DNA from: Bradyrhizobium lablabi
GTDB taxonomy: Bacteria; Pseudomonadota; Alphaproteobacteria; Rhizobiales; Xanthobacteraceae
Assembly (NCBI RefSeq): GCF_001440475.1
Contig: NZ_LLYB01000094.1
Coordinates: 17,864-81,863 of the forward strand
DNA length: 64,000 bases
Reading direction: 5' to 3'
Part shown: in pieces, positions 9,656 through 17,622 of the stretch
How the letters are laid out: each line of letters begins with the position of its first letter
Position numbering within the stretch: position 1 is the first letter of the stretch
Translations under genes and position numbers: made by a program
Notes under the pieces: generated by a model
What the model was told of the DNA's origin: nothing
Seen by the model: the letters and a program-made list of their open reading frames with translations, nothing else
Databases searched by the model: none

Positions 9656-11110
9656 ATGTGCGCGGGTGATGACAAGAACTGTCCGGAATTTAAATTGCAC
9701 CATCGCAAGTTCAAGGAAACGCTCGATCGCGAACGCCGATCGTTCTTGAGGTCCAGCTTCGCCGCGGCCGGAGGCGCCGCAGCGATGACCGCGGGCAGCA
9801 TTTCTCTGGTGACGCCGCAGATGGCGGCTGCCGCCGAAAAGAACCAGCCCGCCAAACGCTCCTATCATCATTTGCCGGCAACTGCCGAAACGGTGCATTG
9901 GGGCTATTTCAGCAAGAAACTGAAACCGCAGGTCGAGATCGATTCCGGCGACTTCATTACCATCGAGGCGCTAACTCACCATGCCAATGACGACGCCGAG
10001 CGCATGGTGAAGGGCGATCCCGGCGCCGAAAGCGTGTTCCTGTGGACCAAGGAAAAGAAGGGCGTAAACCGCCGCGGCGCCGGACCGATGGATGCCTCGC
10101 TGTTCGGGCGTGGCGCCGGCGAGGGCCTTGGCGTGCACATCTGCACAGGCCCTGTCTACGTCCGCGGCGCCCAAGAGGGTGACGTGATCGAGTTGCGTAT
10201 TATCGACGTCACTCCCCGGCCCTGTGCCAATCCGCAATATCGTGGAAAGGCTTTCGGCAGCAACGCGGCGGCATGGTGGGGTTTTCACTATAAGGACTTG
10301 TTGACCGAGCCTAAGCCGCGCGAAGTGATCACGATCTATGAGGTCGACGCGTCAGGCGAACGCAACTGGGCGAAAGCCGTGTACAATTTCCAATGGACTC
10401 CACAGACCGATCCTTCGGGCGTCGTGCACAAGACCATCGACTATCCCGGCGTTCCCGTTGATCACTCGACGATCAAGGAGAACCACGGCATCCTGAAGAA
10501 TGTGCGCATTCCGATACGTCCGCATTTCGGCGTAATCGGCCTGGCGCCAAAGGAAGCCGATATCGTCGATTCAATTCCGCCGAGCTATACCGGAGGCAAC
10601 ATCGACAATTGGCGGATCGGCAAGGGCGCCACGATGTATTATCCGGTCGCGGTCGAAGGCGGCCTGCTGTCTGTTGGCGACCCGCACGCTTCGCAGGGAG
10701 ACTCCGAGCTTTGCGGCACGGCCATCGAAAGCTCGCTGAACGGCACCTTCCAGATCATTCTGCACAAGAAAGCCGACCTCGTCGGCACGGCTCTCGAAGC
10801 CCTCGACTATCCGATGCTGGAAACCAGGGATGAGTGGCTGGTGCACGGCTTCAGCTTCGCCAATTATCTCACCGAATTGGGAGACAAGGCGCAGTCAGAC
10901 ATTTACTCGAAATCGTCGGTTGACCTTGCCTTGCGCGATGCGTTCCGCAAGATGCGCAAGTTCCTGATGACGACCAAGAAGCTGACCGAAGATGAGGCAA
11001 TCTCTTTGATTACGGTTGGGGTCGACTTCGGCATCACCCAGGTGGTCGATGGAAACTGGGGCGTCCATGCGGTCATCAAGAAGGATATCTTCGCCGGTGG
11101 CGAGACCTGA
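9656..11110 (+). CDS. Acetamidase/formamidase family protein, Tat-exported
   Basis: Members of the FmdA/AmdA family hydrolyse short amides to carboxylate and ammonia. The 484-residue protein has an N-terminal twin-arginine signal (RRSFLRSSFAAAGGAAA at about residues 27-43), which places it in the periplasm; most formamidases of the family are cytoplasmic. Family-like features include HTHxAND-type sequence (EALTHHANDDAE), GPVYVRGAQEGDVIEL, GVIGLAPKEAD, PPSYTGGNIDNW, and GDPHASQGDSELCGTAIE near residue 340. GGGGAGAG precedes the ATG. It is bracketed by lctP-derived direct repeats. The substrate is not determinable. Confidence 0.88.
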   Translation: MCAGDDKNCPEFKLHHRKFKETLDRERRSFLRSSFAAAGGAAAMTAGSISLVTPQMAAAAEKNQPAKRSYHHLPATAETVHWGYFSKKLKPQVEIDSGDFITIEALTHHANDDAERMVKGDPGAESVFLWTKEKKGVNRRGAGPMDASLFGRGAGEGLGVHICTGPVYVRGAQEGDVIELRIIDVTPRPCANPQYRGKAFGSNAAAWWGFHYKDLLTEPKPREVITIYEVDASGERNWAKAVYNFQWTPQTDPSGVVHKTIDYPGVPVDHSTIKENHGILKNVRIPIRPHFGVIGLAPKEADIVDSIPPSYTGGNIDNWRIGKGATMYYPVAVEGGLLSVGDPHASQGDSELCGTAIESSLNGTFQIILHKKADLVGTALEALDYPMLETRDEWLVHGFSFANYLTELGDKAQSDIYSKSSVDLALRDAFRKMRKFLMTTKKLTEDEAISLITVGVDFGITQVVDGNWGVHAVIKKDIFAGGET

Positions 11111-11130
11111 TCCAAAACACCGAGGTAGAA

Positions 11131-11156
11131 ATCCCCGCGGCGGCGGCCGCGGGGAT
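11131..11156. terminator. Perfect GC hairpin between convergent genes
   Basis: ATCCCCGCGG and CCGCGGGGAT form a perfect 10-bp stem with a 6-base loop, 20 bp after the formamidase-family stop. It lacks a T run, so it may be a weak or Rho-assisted terminator serving both converging genes. Confidence 0.5.
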
Positions 11157-11181
11157 CGTCGACGGGTCGCCCCGACGGCGC

Positions 11182-12846
11182 CTACTTCAGCACCATCATC
11201 GTGAACGGAGAGACATAGGCCTGCAGCGTCACCAGCACGCCGACGAGGCAGGCCAGCACGATCGAGTGCAGGAAGACGTAACGCAGGATCGAGCCCTCAT
11301 GGCCGTACCAGTTGGTGGCGGTGGAGGCGACGACGATGGATTGCGCATCGATCATCTTGCCCATGACGCCGCCGGAGGAATTGGCCGCGGCCATCAACAC
11401 CGGCGACAGGCCGAGCTGTTCGGCGGTGATCCTTTGCAGATTGCCGAACAGCACGTTCGACGACGTATCCGATCCCGTCAGCGCAACGCCGAGCCAGCCG
11501 AGCAGCGTGCCGAAGAAGGGATAGAGCACGCCGGTGGCGGCGAAGGCGAGGCCGAGCGTGGCGTCGACGCCGGAGAGCCGCGTCAGCGTGCCGATCGCCA
11601 GCATCGCCGAGATCGTGATCAGCGAAATCGCGCATAGTCTGATGGTGCGGCCATACTCGGCGACCATCTTCACCGGCGAAAACCCCATCAGCAGGCCGGA
11701 GATGATGGCGGCGATCAGCATGCCGGTCCCGGTGAAGGACAGATAGGTGAAGTCGAACAGCGCGGCCTCCGGCGTCGGCTTGGCGGCCACCGGCGGCACC
11801 TTGTTGATCATGTTGTGCAGTTCGGGCACCTCGAATTTCCAGGCGAAGTTCGCGTTCGCCCAACCCTTGAACGCGCCGGTGCCCCAGATCAGCATCACGA
11901 TGCAGACGATGATCCACGGCAGCAGCGCGCTCCAGAGCTGGGCCTGGCTGAGCTTCGTCGTATCCAATGGCCTGGCGGCCTTCATGGTCGCGGCCGATTC
12001 ATCGTGGCTGCGCAGCGCCGGCGACAGCCAGAGCTCGCGCGGTTGCCAAACTTTAAGGAACAGGATCAGGCAGCCCATCGAGATCAGCGACGCCCCGATA
12101 TCGACGATCCAGGGGTTGATGAAATTCGAGATCACGAATTGCGGGACCGCAAAGGAAACGCCGGTGACGAGGATGGCCGGCCAGATCGCGATCATGCCGC
12201 GCCAGCCCGCGAAGGCCCAGATCAGCCAGAACGGCACGATCAGCGAGAAGAACGGCAATTGCCGGCCGACCATGGCGCCGAGAACATAGGGATCGAGGCC
12301 GGTCACCGTTGCCAGGCCCTGGATCGGCGTGCCGAGCGCGCCATAGGCCACCGGCGCGGTGTTGGCGATCAGCGACAGGCCGGAAGCCGCCAGCGGCGAA
12401 AAGCCGAGCCCAATCAAAATCGCGCCGGTGATCGCCACCGGCGTGCCGAAGCCGGACGCGCCCTCGAAGAACGCCCCGAACGCAAACGCGATCAGGAGCA
12501 GCTGCAGCCGGCGATCGGTGGTGACGCCGCCGATCGCGCGCTGCAACAGCTCGAAGCGCCCGGTCTCGACGGTGATGCGGTAGAGGAAGATGACGTTGAG
12601 CACGATCCAGCCGATCGGGAAGAAGCCGATGACAACGCCGAGCAGCGAGGCGCGGATCGACATGCCGGCGGGCATGGTGAAGATGACGATGGTGATGATG
12701 TTGGCGACGACAAGCGCGACGATGGCCGCCAGATGCGCCTTGACCCTGCCGCTCGCAATCAGCACCAACAGGGTGACGACGGGTACGGCGGCAGCGATTG
12801 TCGACAGCGCGGCGTTGCCAAGCGGATTATAGTGTTGGTCCCACAT
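11182..12846 (-). CDS. lctP: L-lactate permease (LctP family)
   Basis: LctP proteins import lactate, and often glycolate, with protons across the inner membrane. The 554-residue protein has about 13-14 hydrophobic helices. Family hallmarks are present: FGAFFEGASGFGTPVAITGA (about 127-146), NTAPVAYGALGTPI, and LGVALTGSDTSSNVLFGNLQ near residue 455. ATG 12846 is chosen for the upstream GGGAGAA and the usual MWDQ.Y.P start. Glycolate oxidase genes lie 5-6 kb to the right, so glycolate uptake is a reasonable alternative role. Transcribed alone, converging on the formamidase-family gene. Confidence 0.93.
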   Translation of the reverse strand: MWDQHYNPLGNAALSTIAAAVPVVTLLVLIASGRVKAHLAAIVALVVANIITIVIFTMPAGMSIRASLLGVVIGFFPIGWIVLNVIFLYRITVETGRFELLQRAIGGVTTDRRLQLLLIAFAFGAFFEGASGFGTPVAITGAILIGLGFSPLAASGLSLIANTAPVAYGALGTPIQGLATVTGLDPYVLGAMVGRQLPFFSLIVPFWLIWAFAGWRGMIAIWPAILVTGVSFAVPQFVISNFINPWIVDIGASLISMGCLILFLKVWQPRELWLSPALRSHDESAATMKAARPLDTTKLSQAQLWSALLPWIIVCIVMLIWGTGAFKGWANANFAWKFEVPELHNMINKVPPVAAKPTPEAALFDFTYLSFTGTGMLIAAIISGLLMGFSPVKMVAEYGRTIRLCAISLITISAMLAIGTLTRLSGVDATLGLAFAATGVLYPFFGTLLGWLGVALTGSDTSSNVLFGNLQRITAEQLGLSPVLMAAANSSGGVMGKMIDAQSIVVASTATNWYGHEGSILRYVFLHSIVLACLVGVLVTLQAYVSPFTMMVLK

Positions 12847-13187
12847 TTGCGGTTCTCCCACATTGTTATTGACGCGCCGGGGTGGATGGTCCGGTCACGT
12901 GCTGATCGATCGGCGGGAACAACCTTGGAAAAGCGAGGTTGGGCAGCCTTGGAGCGCGCCTTGGACTTGTCCGTGGACCGTGCCTTGGACTTTGTCTTGG
13001 GCTCGCCAACGCTCACAACCTCGCGAAGTTCGATGGCCATCGCCCCTCGCCGCCGCAGCCATGCTAGGGTCTAGCCGAGGGCTGCGACAAGCCGTCGCAG
13101 GCGACGAATGGCCCAGCCTTTCGTAGCAGACCCCAATTCTTCCATTCTTTCAGGGCGTTAGGCCCAATTCTCCGGAGACGGTGATCT
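12847..13187. other. Intergenic region between divergent lctP and the ABC transporter
   Basis: The 341-bp spacer holds a low-complexity stretch (12930-13000) with CTTGGAC repeated several times. A minus-strand frame through it (start 13040) gives a Lys/Ser/Ala-rich peptide that runs into lctP and is not convincing. Promoters for both genes should be here but none stands out. The GGAG of the ABC gene is near 13173. Confidence 0.45.
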
Positions 13188-14930
13188 GTGAACAATATCC
13201 GCTCGACGCTCGCCACGGTGTGGCGCATCGCTGCCCCGTATTTCAGCTCCGAAGATAAATGGGCCGGCCGCGGGCTGCTGGCCGCGGTGATCGCCATCGA
13301 GCTTGCGATCGTCGGCATCAACGTCCTGATCAACCAGTGGAACCTTCGTTTCTACAACGCGCTGCAGGAACGGAATTGGGACAACTTCGTCTACGAGATC
13401 ATCTATTTCAGCGTCCTGGCCGCCATTTTCATCGTGCTGGCGGTCTACCAGCTCTATCTCAATCAATGGCTGCAGATCCGCTGGCGGCGCTGGATGACCG
13501 CGCAATATCTCGGTGAATGGCTGCATCACGCCAACCACTACCGGATGCAGCTTCAGGGCGATGCCGCCGACAACCCCGACCAGCGCATGACCGACGACGT
13601 CAAGCTGTTTGTCGATCGTACGCTCAACATCGGCGTCGGCCTTCTAAGCTCGATCGTCACGCTGGGCTCCTTCGTCGCGATCCTGTGGGGCCTTTCGAAC
13701 GCCGCGCCGCTGCATTTGTTCGGCCAGGAATATGCAATTCCCGGTTACCTCGTCTGGGGCGCACTGATCTATTCGGTGCTTGGCACCATCCTGACCCATC
13801 TGATCGGCTGGCCGCTGGTCGGCATCGATTTCAAGCAGCAGCAATATGAAGCGGATTTCCGCTTCAACCTGGTGCGCGTGCGGGAAAACTCCGAACAGAT
13901 CGCGCTGCTGCACGGCGAGCAAGCCGAGCGCGAGCGCCTTCTCGTCCGCTTCGGACGCGTGGTGGACAATTGGCTCGCCATCATGAGCCGGACCAAGAAG
14001 ATCACGGCGTTCACAGCGAGCTACAATCAGGCTTCGGTGATCTTCCCCTATGTGCTGGTGGCGCCGGCCTACTTCGCGGAAAAGATTCAGCTCGGCGGTA
14101 TGATGCAGACCGCATCGGCGTTTTCGAGCGTTCAGGGTGCGCTGTCGTTCTTCATCGGCATCTATCGTCAGCTCGCGGAGTGGCAGGCGGTGGTCAACCG
14201 TCTCGACGGTTTCGAGGCGGGCATCGTCGCCGCGCGCGAACTTGCGACCCGCGATGACCGGGTTCACGTGGTCGAGACCGGCGCCGGCGCGATCGACCTC
14301 AAGGGCCTGGCGATACGTCTGCCGAACGGAACGCCGCTGGTGAACGCGGATGGATTCAGCCTGCGCAAGGGCGAGCGCACACTGGTCACTGGCCCGTCCG
14401 GCTCCGGCAAATCCACCCTGTTCCGCGCCATCGCCGGCATCTGGCCGTTCGGCGCCGGTACGATCGCCATACCTGCCGGTGCAACATTGATGATGCTGCC
14501 ACAGCGACCGTATTTCCCGACCGGCTCGCTGCGCGCGGCAGTCGAATATCCGGCCAAGGAAGGGACGTTCACCGACAGCCAGATCAGTAATGCGATCGAA
14601 GCGGTGGGACTGCCGAAGCTTGCCTCGCAGATCGGCGAACTGGGACACTGGAATCGCACGCTCTCGCTCGGCGAGCAGCAGCGCCTCGGGCTCGTACGCG
14701 CGCTGTTGCACGCGCCGAACTACCTGTTCCTCGACGAGGCCACCGCCTCGCTCGACGAGCCGTCGGAGGCAGCACTGTATCGCCTGGTTGAGCAGAAACT
14801 GCCGCAGACCACGATCGTCTCGATCGGCCACCGCTCGACGCTGGACGCGTTTCACGGGCGCAATGTCGTGTTCACCCGTGATGGCGACCGCTTTGCATTG
14901 AGCGATGGAAAGCGCGCGGCCGCGTCATAG
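13188..14930 (+). CDS. SbmA/BacA-like ABC transporter, fused permease and ATPase (YddA/BclA type)
   Basis: The 580-residue protein fuses a SbmA/BacA-like membrane domain (about residues 1-330, helices near 28-48, 68-88, 140-160, 180-205) to an ABC ATPase (about 370-575). The ATPase is complete: Walker A GPSGSGKST, signature LSLGEQQRLGL, Walker B YLFLDEATASLDE, and switch His in SIGHRST. The membrane part carries the family's WNLRFYNALQ and DNPDQRMTDD segments. Proteins of this class take up peptides; BclA of photosynthetic Bradyrhizobium protects against plant NCR peptides. Whether this is the BclA orthologue cannot be decided here. GTG start with GGAG upstream. Confidence 0.88.
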   Translation: MNNIRSTLATVWRIAAPYFSSEDKWAGRGLLAAVIAIELAIVGINVLINQWNLRFYNALQERNWDNFVYEIIYFSVLAAIFIVLAVYQLYLNQWLQIRWRRWMTAQYLGEWLHHANHYRMQLQGDAADNPDQRMTDDVKLFVDRTLNIGVGLLSSIVTLGSFVAILWGLSNAAPLHLFGQEYAIPGYLVWGALIYSVLGTILTHLIGWPLVGIDFKQQQYEADFRFNLVRVRENSEQIALLHGEQAERERLLVRFGRVVDNWLAIMSRTKKITAFTASYNQASVIFPYVLVAPAYFAEKIQLGGMMQTASAFSSVQGALSFFIGIYRQLAEWQAVVNRLDGFEAGIVAARELATRDDRVHVVETGAGAIDLKGLAIRLPNGTPLVNADGFSLRKGERTLVTGPSGSGKSTLFRAIAGIWPFGAGTIAIPAGATLMMLPQRPYFPTGSLRAAVEYPAKEGTFTDSQISNAIEAVGLPKLASQIGELGHWNRTLSLGEQQRLGLVRALLHAPNYLFLDEATASLDEPSEAALYRLVEQKLPQTTIVSIGHRSTLDAFHGRNVVFTRDGDRFALSDGKRAAAS

Positions 14931-14947
14931 TCATGCAGGCGTAGATC

Positions 14948-15035
14948 GTAGCCCGGATGAAGGGGAGCGTAATCCGGGAAAATCTCTCCGCACGCGAAAG
15001 TGGTCCCGGATTGCGCTTCGCTCCATCCGGGCTAT
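14948..15035. repeat. Interspersed palindromic repeat, CCCGGATG type
   Basis: Outer arms GTAGCCCGGATGAAG and the inverted CATCCGGGCTAT match those of the element at 171-253. It sits between the 3' ends of the converging ABC transporter and HPP genes. Confidence 0.7.
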
Positions 15036-15041
15036 GGCGTT

Positions 15042-15563
15042 CTACAGCCAGCGCCGCGGCCAGGACTGGCGGCGCACCCAGCGGTGCCAGACGTAGGAGA
15101 ACGCGGTCAACAGTAGCGCGCCGGCCAGCACCGGCGCCAGCAGAAACGTCCACGGCAGGTTGCCTGAAACCACCAGCAGCGGGTTGATGCCCGCGGGCGG
15201 GTGAAAGGTGCCGGTCACGTACATCGCCAGAATGGAGAGGCCGACGGCCATTGCTGCGGCCCAGGCTTGCGGCCCCGTCAGCTTCAACACGGCAAGGCCC
15301 ACCAGCGCCGACACCAGATGACCGCCGATCAGGGCACGCGGCTGCGCCGGCGCCACCTCGGGCGATCCGATCACCAGCACGATCGAGGTGGCGAACGGAA
15401 TCACCGCGAGAGGATAATGCGCAGCGAACGAGAACAGCTCCATGACGCCGATCGCGATCGCGCCGCCGAGACCTGCGACCGCACCCGCCACGACGCTGCG
15501 GTGATCGTTGCGGGAGACCGCATTTCGTAACGCGCGCCGCCAATCCCGTTTCATCCGCGCCAC
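15042..15563 (-). CDS. HPP family integral membrane protein
   Basis: The 173-residue protein has four hydrophobic segments after a basic N-terminus. It carries the HPP signature TFHPPAGINPLL near residue 121-132, between helices. HPP proteins have been linked to nitrite transport in chloroplasts and cyanobacteria; bacterial roles are largely unknown. The N-terminus MARMKRDWRRALR has a second possible start at 15554. The gene lies just downstream of the porin terminator and is read in the same direction. Confidence 0.82.
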   Translation of the reverse strand: MARMKRDWRRALRNAVSRNDHRSVVAGAVAGLGGAIAIGVMELFSFAAHYPLAVIPFATSIVLVIGSPEVAPAQPRALIGGHLVSALVGLAVLKLTGPQAWAAAMAVGLSILAMYVTGTFHPPAGINPLLVVSGNLPWTFLLAPVLAGALLLTAFSYVWHRWVRRQSWPRRWL

Positions 15564-15572
15564 CCAAAAGAA

Positions 15573-15600
15573 ATGGGGCGGCAGATCGCTCTGCCGCCCC
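15573..15600 (-). terminator. Hairpin after the porin gene
   Basis: GGGGCGGCAG and CTGCCGCCCC form a perfect 10-bp stem with a 6-base loop. On the minus strand it is followed by ATTTCTTTT, so it can terminate porin transcription just before the HPP gene. Confidence 0.7.
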
Positions 15601-15621
15601 CTCGTCTTCGACAGGAAGATC

Positions 15622-16632
15622 TTACTTCAGGTTGGTCATCGCGGTCAGGTCAGCCGAAAGCTTGACGATGCCGGCCGCGCCGCACCAGTTCGAACCGACG
15701 CCGGTGGGATTGATCGGGGTGACGAAGGTACCGAGGTTGGTTCCGTTGATGTTGCCACGAGCCGAGAAGTCGCTGGTGAAGGCGTTGCAATCACCCTTCG
15801 ACAGGTTGGTGTCGGAGTAACGGAAGTCCAGCGTGAACACCTTGTAGGTGAAGCCGATGCCGATGTTCCAGGTGTTGTAGTCGGCATAGTTGATGCCGTT
15901 CGGGAATTGCGGGACGCCGTAGAAGGAGCTCGAGGTGCCGAGCCACTGGCGGCCGAACTCACCCGACACATACATGCCGATGCCGCTGGCGCCGAACCAG
16001 GCGCTGGGTGCGATCGCCTTGCCAACGATCGAGGCGTAAGTGCCTTCGGCGCCGCTGTTGAGGAAGCTCGGCGTATAATAGACGTTGCCGCCCATCGAGA
16101 AGTTGTCGTTGAAGGTATAGTTCACCTTGCCATAGACCTCGAAGAAGCTGAGGTCCTTCTTGATGACGTTGCCGTTGAGCAGCGCGTTCAACTGGCACTC
16201 GGTGCTGAGCGGGACGCCAGCCGTATCGGTGGCCGCGCCGTAGTGGCAGGTACCGCCCGGATAGAGATAGCCCCAGGCGCCGACGTCGAAGGCGAACTGG
16301 CCGACCGTCAGGCGGGCGCCGCCGTAGGCGTCGACTTCAGCCGCAGCGCGGTTCGGGAAGGAGATGCTCGCGGCGCCGAGGCCGACATAGAGCTGGAAGT
16401 CTTTGGTGACGTTGTAGCGCGGCTCGAAATAGGCGTTGACCGACGGCTTGTGATTGGACTGGGTGATGCCGCGGAAGATGTAGTCGTTGGCGATCCCGGC
16501 GCCGAAGGCGAAATCCCAGGGATCGAATGCCGGCGGCGGCGGCGCCTTCACAGCCTTCACCCGCAGGTCAGCAGCGAGAGCCGAACCCGATACCATTGCC
16601 AGCGCCGTTGCTAACAAAACCAGTTTCTTCAT
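15622..16632 (-). CDS. TorF-type outer-membrane porin
   Basis: The 336-residue product has a signal peptide (about residues 1-20, ending GSALA). Alternating hydrophobic/polar strands rich in Tyr, Phe and Gly follow, as in a beta-barrel. The motif FAFGAGIANDYIFRGITQS near residue 40 and YEVYGKVNYTF-like strands resemble the TIGR02001/TorF putative porin family. Four or more Cys in the mature part (TCHYG, TECQL, GDCNAF, NWCGA) suggest disulfide-closed loops, which is less usual for porins. ATG 16632 is preferred to 16644 because GGGG lies properly upstream. Solute specificity is unknown. Confidence 0.85.
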   Translation of the reverse strand: MKKLVLLATALAMVSGSALAADLRVKAVKAPPPPAFDPWDFAFGAGIANDYIFRGITQSNHKPSVNAYFEPRYNVTKDFQLYVGLGAASISFPNRAAAEVDAYGGARLTVGQFAFDVGAWGYLYPGGTCHYGAATDTAGVPLSTECQLNALLNGNVIKKDLSFFEVYGKVNYTFNDNFSMGGNVYYTPSFLNSGAEGTYASIVGKAIAPSAWFGASGIGMYVSGEFGRQWLGTSSSFYGVPQFPNGINYADYNTWNIGIGFTYKVFTLDFRYSDTNLSKGDCNAFTSDFSARGNINGTNLGTFVTPINPTGVGSNWCGAAGIVKLSADLTAMTNLK

Positions 16633-16973
16633 GACGATCCCCATCCACCCTTCTTGACAGTCCCGCTCCGGCCCCCCGGGGCAAACGATAAGAGACTGCG
16701 GCCAAATGTCTTAACGCGGTCACACAGTGGGCTGCGGCGTCATGGTCGTGAAGCAAAAAAGTCAAGCAGCAGCCGCCTTTTTAGGCATTCTGGCCGTTTC
16801 GTTAAACGTTGTCCGCGTGTGTTGCATTCTCACAACAATTTTGGAGGTCTAGCGCTCGTCAGCACGAGAGTTGGGACGGGAAAAGGCGACACCGGCGACA
16901 CACCACAGCGCGCCTTTTTGCGAATCAACCTCCCCGTGAACGTACGGTCTGTGGCGCCTCGCAAGGGTCCACG
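16633..16973. other. Intergenic region upstream of the porin
   Basis: This roughly 340-bp stretch should hold the porin promoter. It contains several T-rich patches and two TTAA-type motifs (about 16711 and 16802) but no second half spaced to make a clear CtrA site. GGAGG at about 16844 is not followed by a credible frame. No RNA gene recognised. Confidence 0.45.
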
Positions 16974-17006
16974 AAAAAAGGCCGCAGCGCTGACGCTGCG
17001 ACCTTT
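16974..17006 (-). terminator. Rho-independent terminator of the H1-like gene
   Basis: Read on the minus strand, AAGGTCGCAGCG and CGCTGCGGCCTT pair around TCAG and are followed by a run of T. It lies 31 bp past the stop of the histone-like gene. Confidence 0.8.
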
Positions 17007-17036
17007 CGAAAATTCAAGCCCCTGACAGGCGACCGT

Positions 17037-17387
17037 CTAGTTGTGATCGCCGCCGTTGGACGAGCCGGCGGCCCATGAGGGATTGGACGGTTCCGGGCTT
17101 GCCCAGCTCGCCGCCGGAGCGGGCGCGGGTTCTGGCTCGGGAGCCGGCGCCGGCTCCGGCTTGGGAGCAGCGGGCTTCCTGGCAGCCGCCTTCTTTTTCT
17201 TCGCCGGGCTCTTCTTGGCGGCCTTCTTCGGCGCAGCCTTTGATTTCTTCGCAGCCTTCTTGGCCGATTTCTTTGCGGTCTTCTTCGCAGCCTTCTTCGC
17301 CGATTTCTTCGCAGCCTTCTTCTTCTTCGCCACTACGGCCTTCTTGGCCTTTTTAGCTTTCTTGGCCTTCTTACTCTTCTTCGCCAT
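17037..17387 (-). CDS. Histone H1-like Lys/Ala-rich protein
   Basis: The 116-residue protein is almost pure Lys/Ala/Ser from residue 2 to about 75, in AAKK-type repeats (KKSAKKAAKKTAKKSAKK). A Pro/Ala/Glu segment (PEPAPAPEPEPAPAPA) and a short Ser/Gly/Asn tail follow. Such sequences resemble the C-terminal tail of eukaryotic H1 and bacterial Hc1/AlgP/PhaF-type nucleic-acid binding proteins. DNA compaction or regulation is inferred. ATG 17387 is clear: a perfect AGGAGG lies 6 bp upstream. The longer open frame to 17567 is not credible. It has its own terminator. Confidence 0.8.
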   Translation of the reverse strand: MAKKSKKAKKAKKAKKAVVAKKKKAAKKSAKKAAKKTAKKSAKKAAKKSKAAPKKAAKKSPAKKKKAAARKPAAPKPEPAPAPEPEPAPAPAASWASPEPSNPSWAAGSSNGGDHN

Positions 17388-17429
17388 CTGGTCCTCCTGT
17401 TGACGCTGTCCATGTCTGTCGAGCGCTTC

Positions 17430-17540
17430 GAATAGTCCTGTTCGGACAGTCCTGGGCCAGACCGGGGCGACACTTCTTCGAAGTGTCCTCCCGCTCCATC
17501 CCACTATCAGGACACGATCTCCGGGCAGACATGTTCGCGT
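17430..17540. promoter_or_regulatory. Cluster of inverted repeats upstream of the H1-like gene
   Basis: A perfect hairpin GACACTTC-TTC-GAAGTGTC lies at 17469-17487. It is flanked by GTCC-TGTTC-GGAC (about 17436-17448) and by AGACATGTTCGCGTCT (about 17526-17541). All lie within 155 bp of the H1-like start codon, so operator or RNA-structure roles are possible. Two converted ends of genes are excluded: glcF stops at 17623. Confidence 0.4.
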
Positions 17541-17622
17541 CTGTCCCGGTGAAGAATCGGACCCCAACCGGCGCCCCCGGTGCAGGGCAGGCTCTTCCAG
17601 ATCATGCCCGTAGGCTGATCGA

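Noticed and set aside
12759..13040. Minus-strand frame of 93 residues upstream of and into lctP, rich in Lys/Ser/Arg
   Set aside because: It comes from a low-complexity CTTGGAC-repeated stretch and runs out of frame into lctP. The GAGGGG near its start is too close to the ATG.
17388..17567. N-terminal extension of the H1-like gene
   Set aside because: A perfect AGGAGG precedes the internal ATG 17387 and the composition changes abruptly there. The extension covers a cluster of inverted repeats.
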